This document shows positions 63,845 through 64,000 of a stretch of DNA of 64,000 bases, piece by piece. The notes below the pieces were generated by a model. The model was not told the origin of the DNA, ran no database searches, and worked only from the letters and a program-made list of their open reading frames with translations. Position numbers and translations under genes: made by a program. The stretch comes from Bacillota bacterium. GTDB taxonomy: Bacteria > Bacillota > Clostridia > Christensenellales > SZUA-584. The stretch spans positions 4,878-68,877 of the forward strand of contig JAEXTV010000009.1 of the NCBI GenBank assembly GCA_023406895.1. The letters run 5' to 3'. Position 1 is the first letter of the stretch; every line of letters starts with the position of its first letter.

Positions 63845-63872
63845 TGGCTGCCAAAAGGCAGCCGTTTTTTTT
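63845..63872 (+). terminator. Terminator of the Pro/Thr-tailed membrane protein gene
   Basis: GGCTGCC-AAAA-GGCAGCC followed by GT8. A textbook Rho-independent terminator. Confidence 0.96.
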
Positions 63873-63920
63873 AAGGCTCTGTGTCAATGGTTGGGGTCAA
63901 GTAGACTAAAGTAATCTTAG

Positions 63921-63956
63921 CAGGGTTTCAATCACCAACAAGTGATTGGAACCCTG
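63921..63956. repeat. Strong inverted repeat at the right edge
   Basis: CAGGGTTTCAATCAC and GTGATTGGAACCCTG pair at 14 of 15 positions around a six-base loop. No T-tract follows on either strand within a few bases. It may be the end of a mobile element or a gene-control structure of the gene beyond the window. Confidence 0.6.
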
Positions 63957-64000
63957 TTTGCATTAAAGGTAATTAGAATCCGTCTTCGAAAGTTTTTAAA

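Overview
The window reads as a chromosomal segment of a strictly anaerobic, Gram-positive (monoderm) member of the Clostridia, probably an uncultured or gut-type lineage. The evidence is the ribosomal superoperon order (S10-spc-alpha fused into one run, zinc-ribbon S14, rpsD inside the alpha part, a KOW protein between map and infA, and ecfA1-ecfA2-ecfT-truA downstream), a PerR / superoxide reductase / rubrerythrin defence operon, LCP and NlpC/P60 wall enzymes, lipoprotein signal peptides, and clean AGGAGG ribosome binding sites. No species can be named from the sequence alone.

Layout. 1-5.5 kb: end of a PadR regulator overlapping an FtsW-like membrane protein, two GNAT acetyltransferases, a flavin reductase, an AEC transporter and a ferredoxin-type aldo/keto reductase. 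5.8-9.7 kb: a MarR/FMN-protein pair, then an aldo/keto reductase plus iron alcohol dehydrogenase operon divergent from a MerR gene, with a readable AdhR-like operator. 9.9-16.3 kb: DMT transporter divergent from a YeiL-like Crp/Fnr regulator, a DbpA-type RNA helicase, an MFS transporter and a lone trpB. 16.4-17.0 kb: dispersed repeats and a 147-bp tandem repeat built on the 3' end of a tRNA-Ser gene. 17-24 kb: HD protein, UPF0316-LOG-ACT cluster, secreted serpin, patatin-like lipase, sodium:solute symporter. 24-34 kb: LCP protein, NlpC/P60 protein, oxidative-stress operon, clostripain-like lipoprotein, and a small membrane protein-floA-nfeD membrane-domain cluster.

34.7-50.6 kb is one uninterrupted translation operon of 31 genes, from rpsJ to rplQ, including secY, adk, map, infA and rpoA, behind one clear promoter and a structured leader. 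It ends in a terminator overlapping a fresh promoter for ecfA1-ecfA2-ecfT-truA. 54-60 kb: YdcF-like protein, then a nucleoside-type BMP ABC transporter (lipoprotein, double ATPase, two permeases). 60-64 kb: argS, serS, a small Pro/Thr-tailed membrane protein and a strong inverted repeat at the right edge.

I did not find a phage, CRISPR array, intact transposase, toxin-antitoxin pair or recognisable anti-phage system. The less ordinary material is regulatory and relic: several well-formed regulator sites, decayed gene remnants in the intergenic gaps, dispersed hairpin repeats, the tRNA-derived tandem repeat, an orphan trpB and a bacterial serpin.
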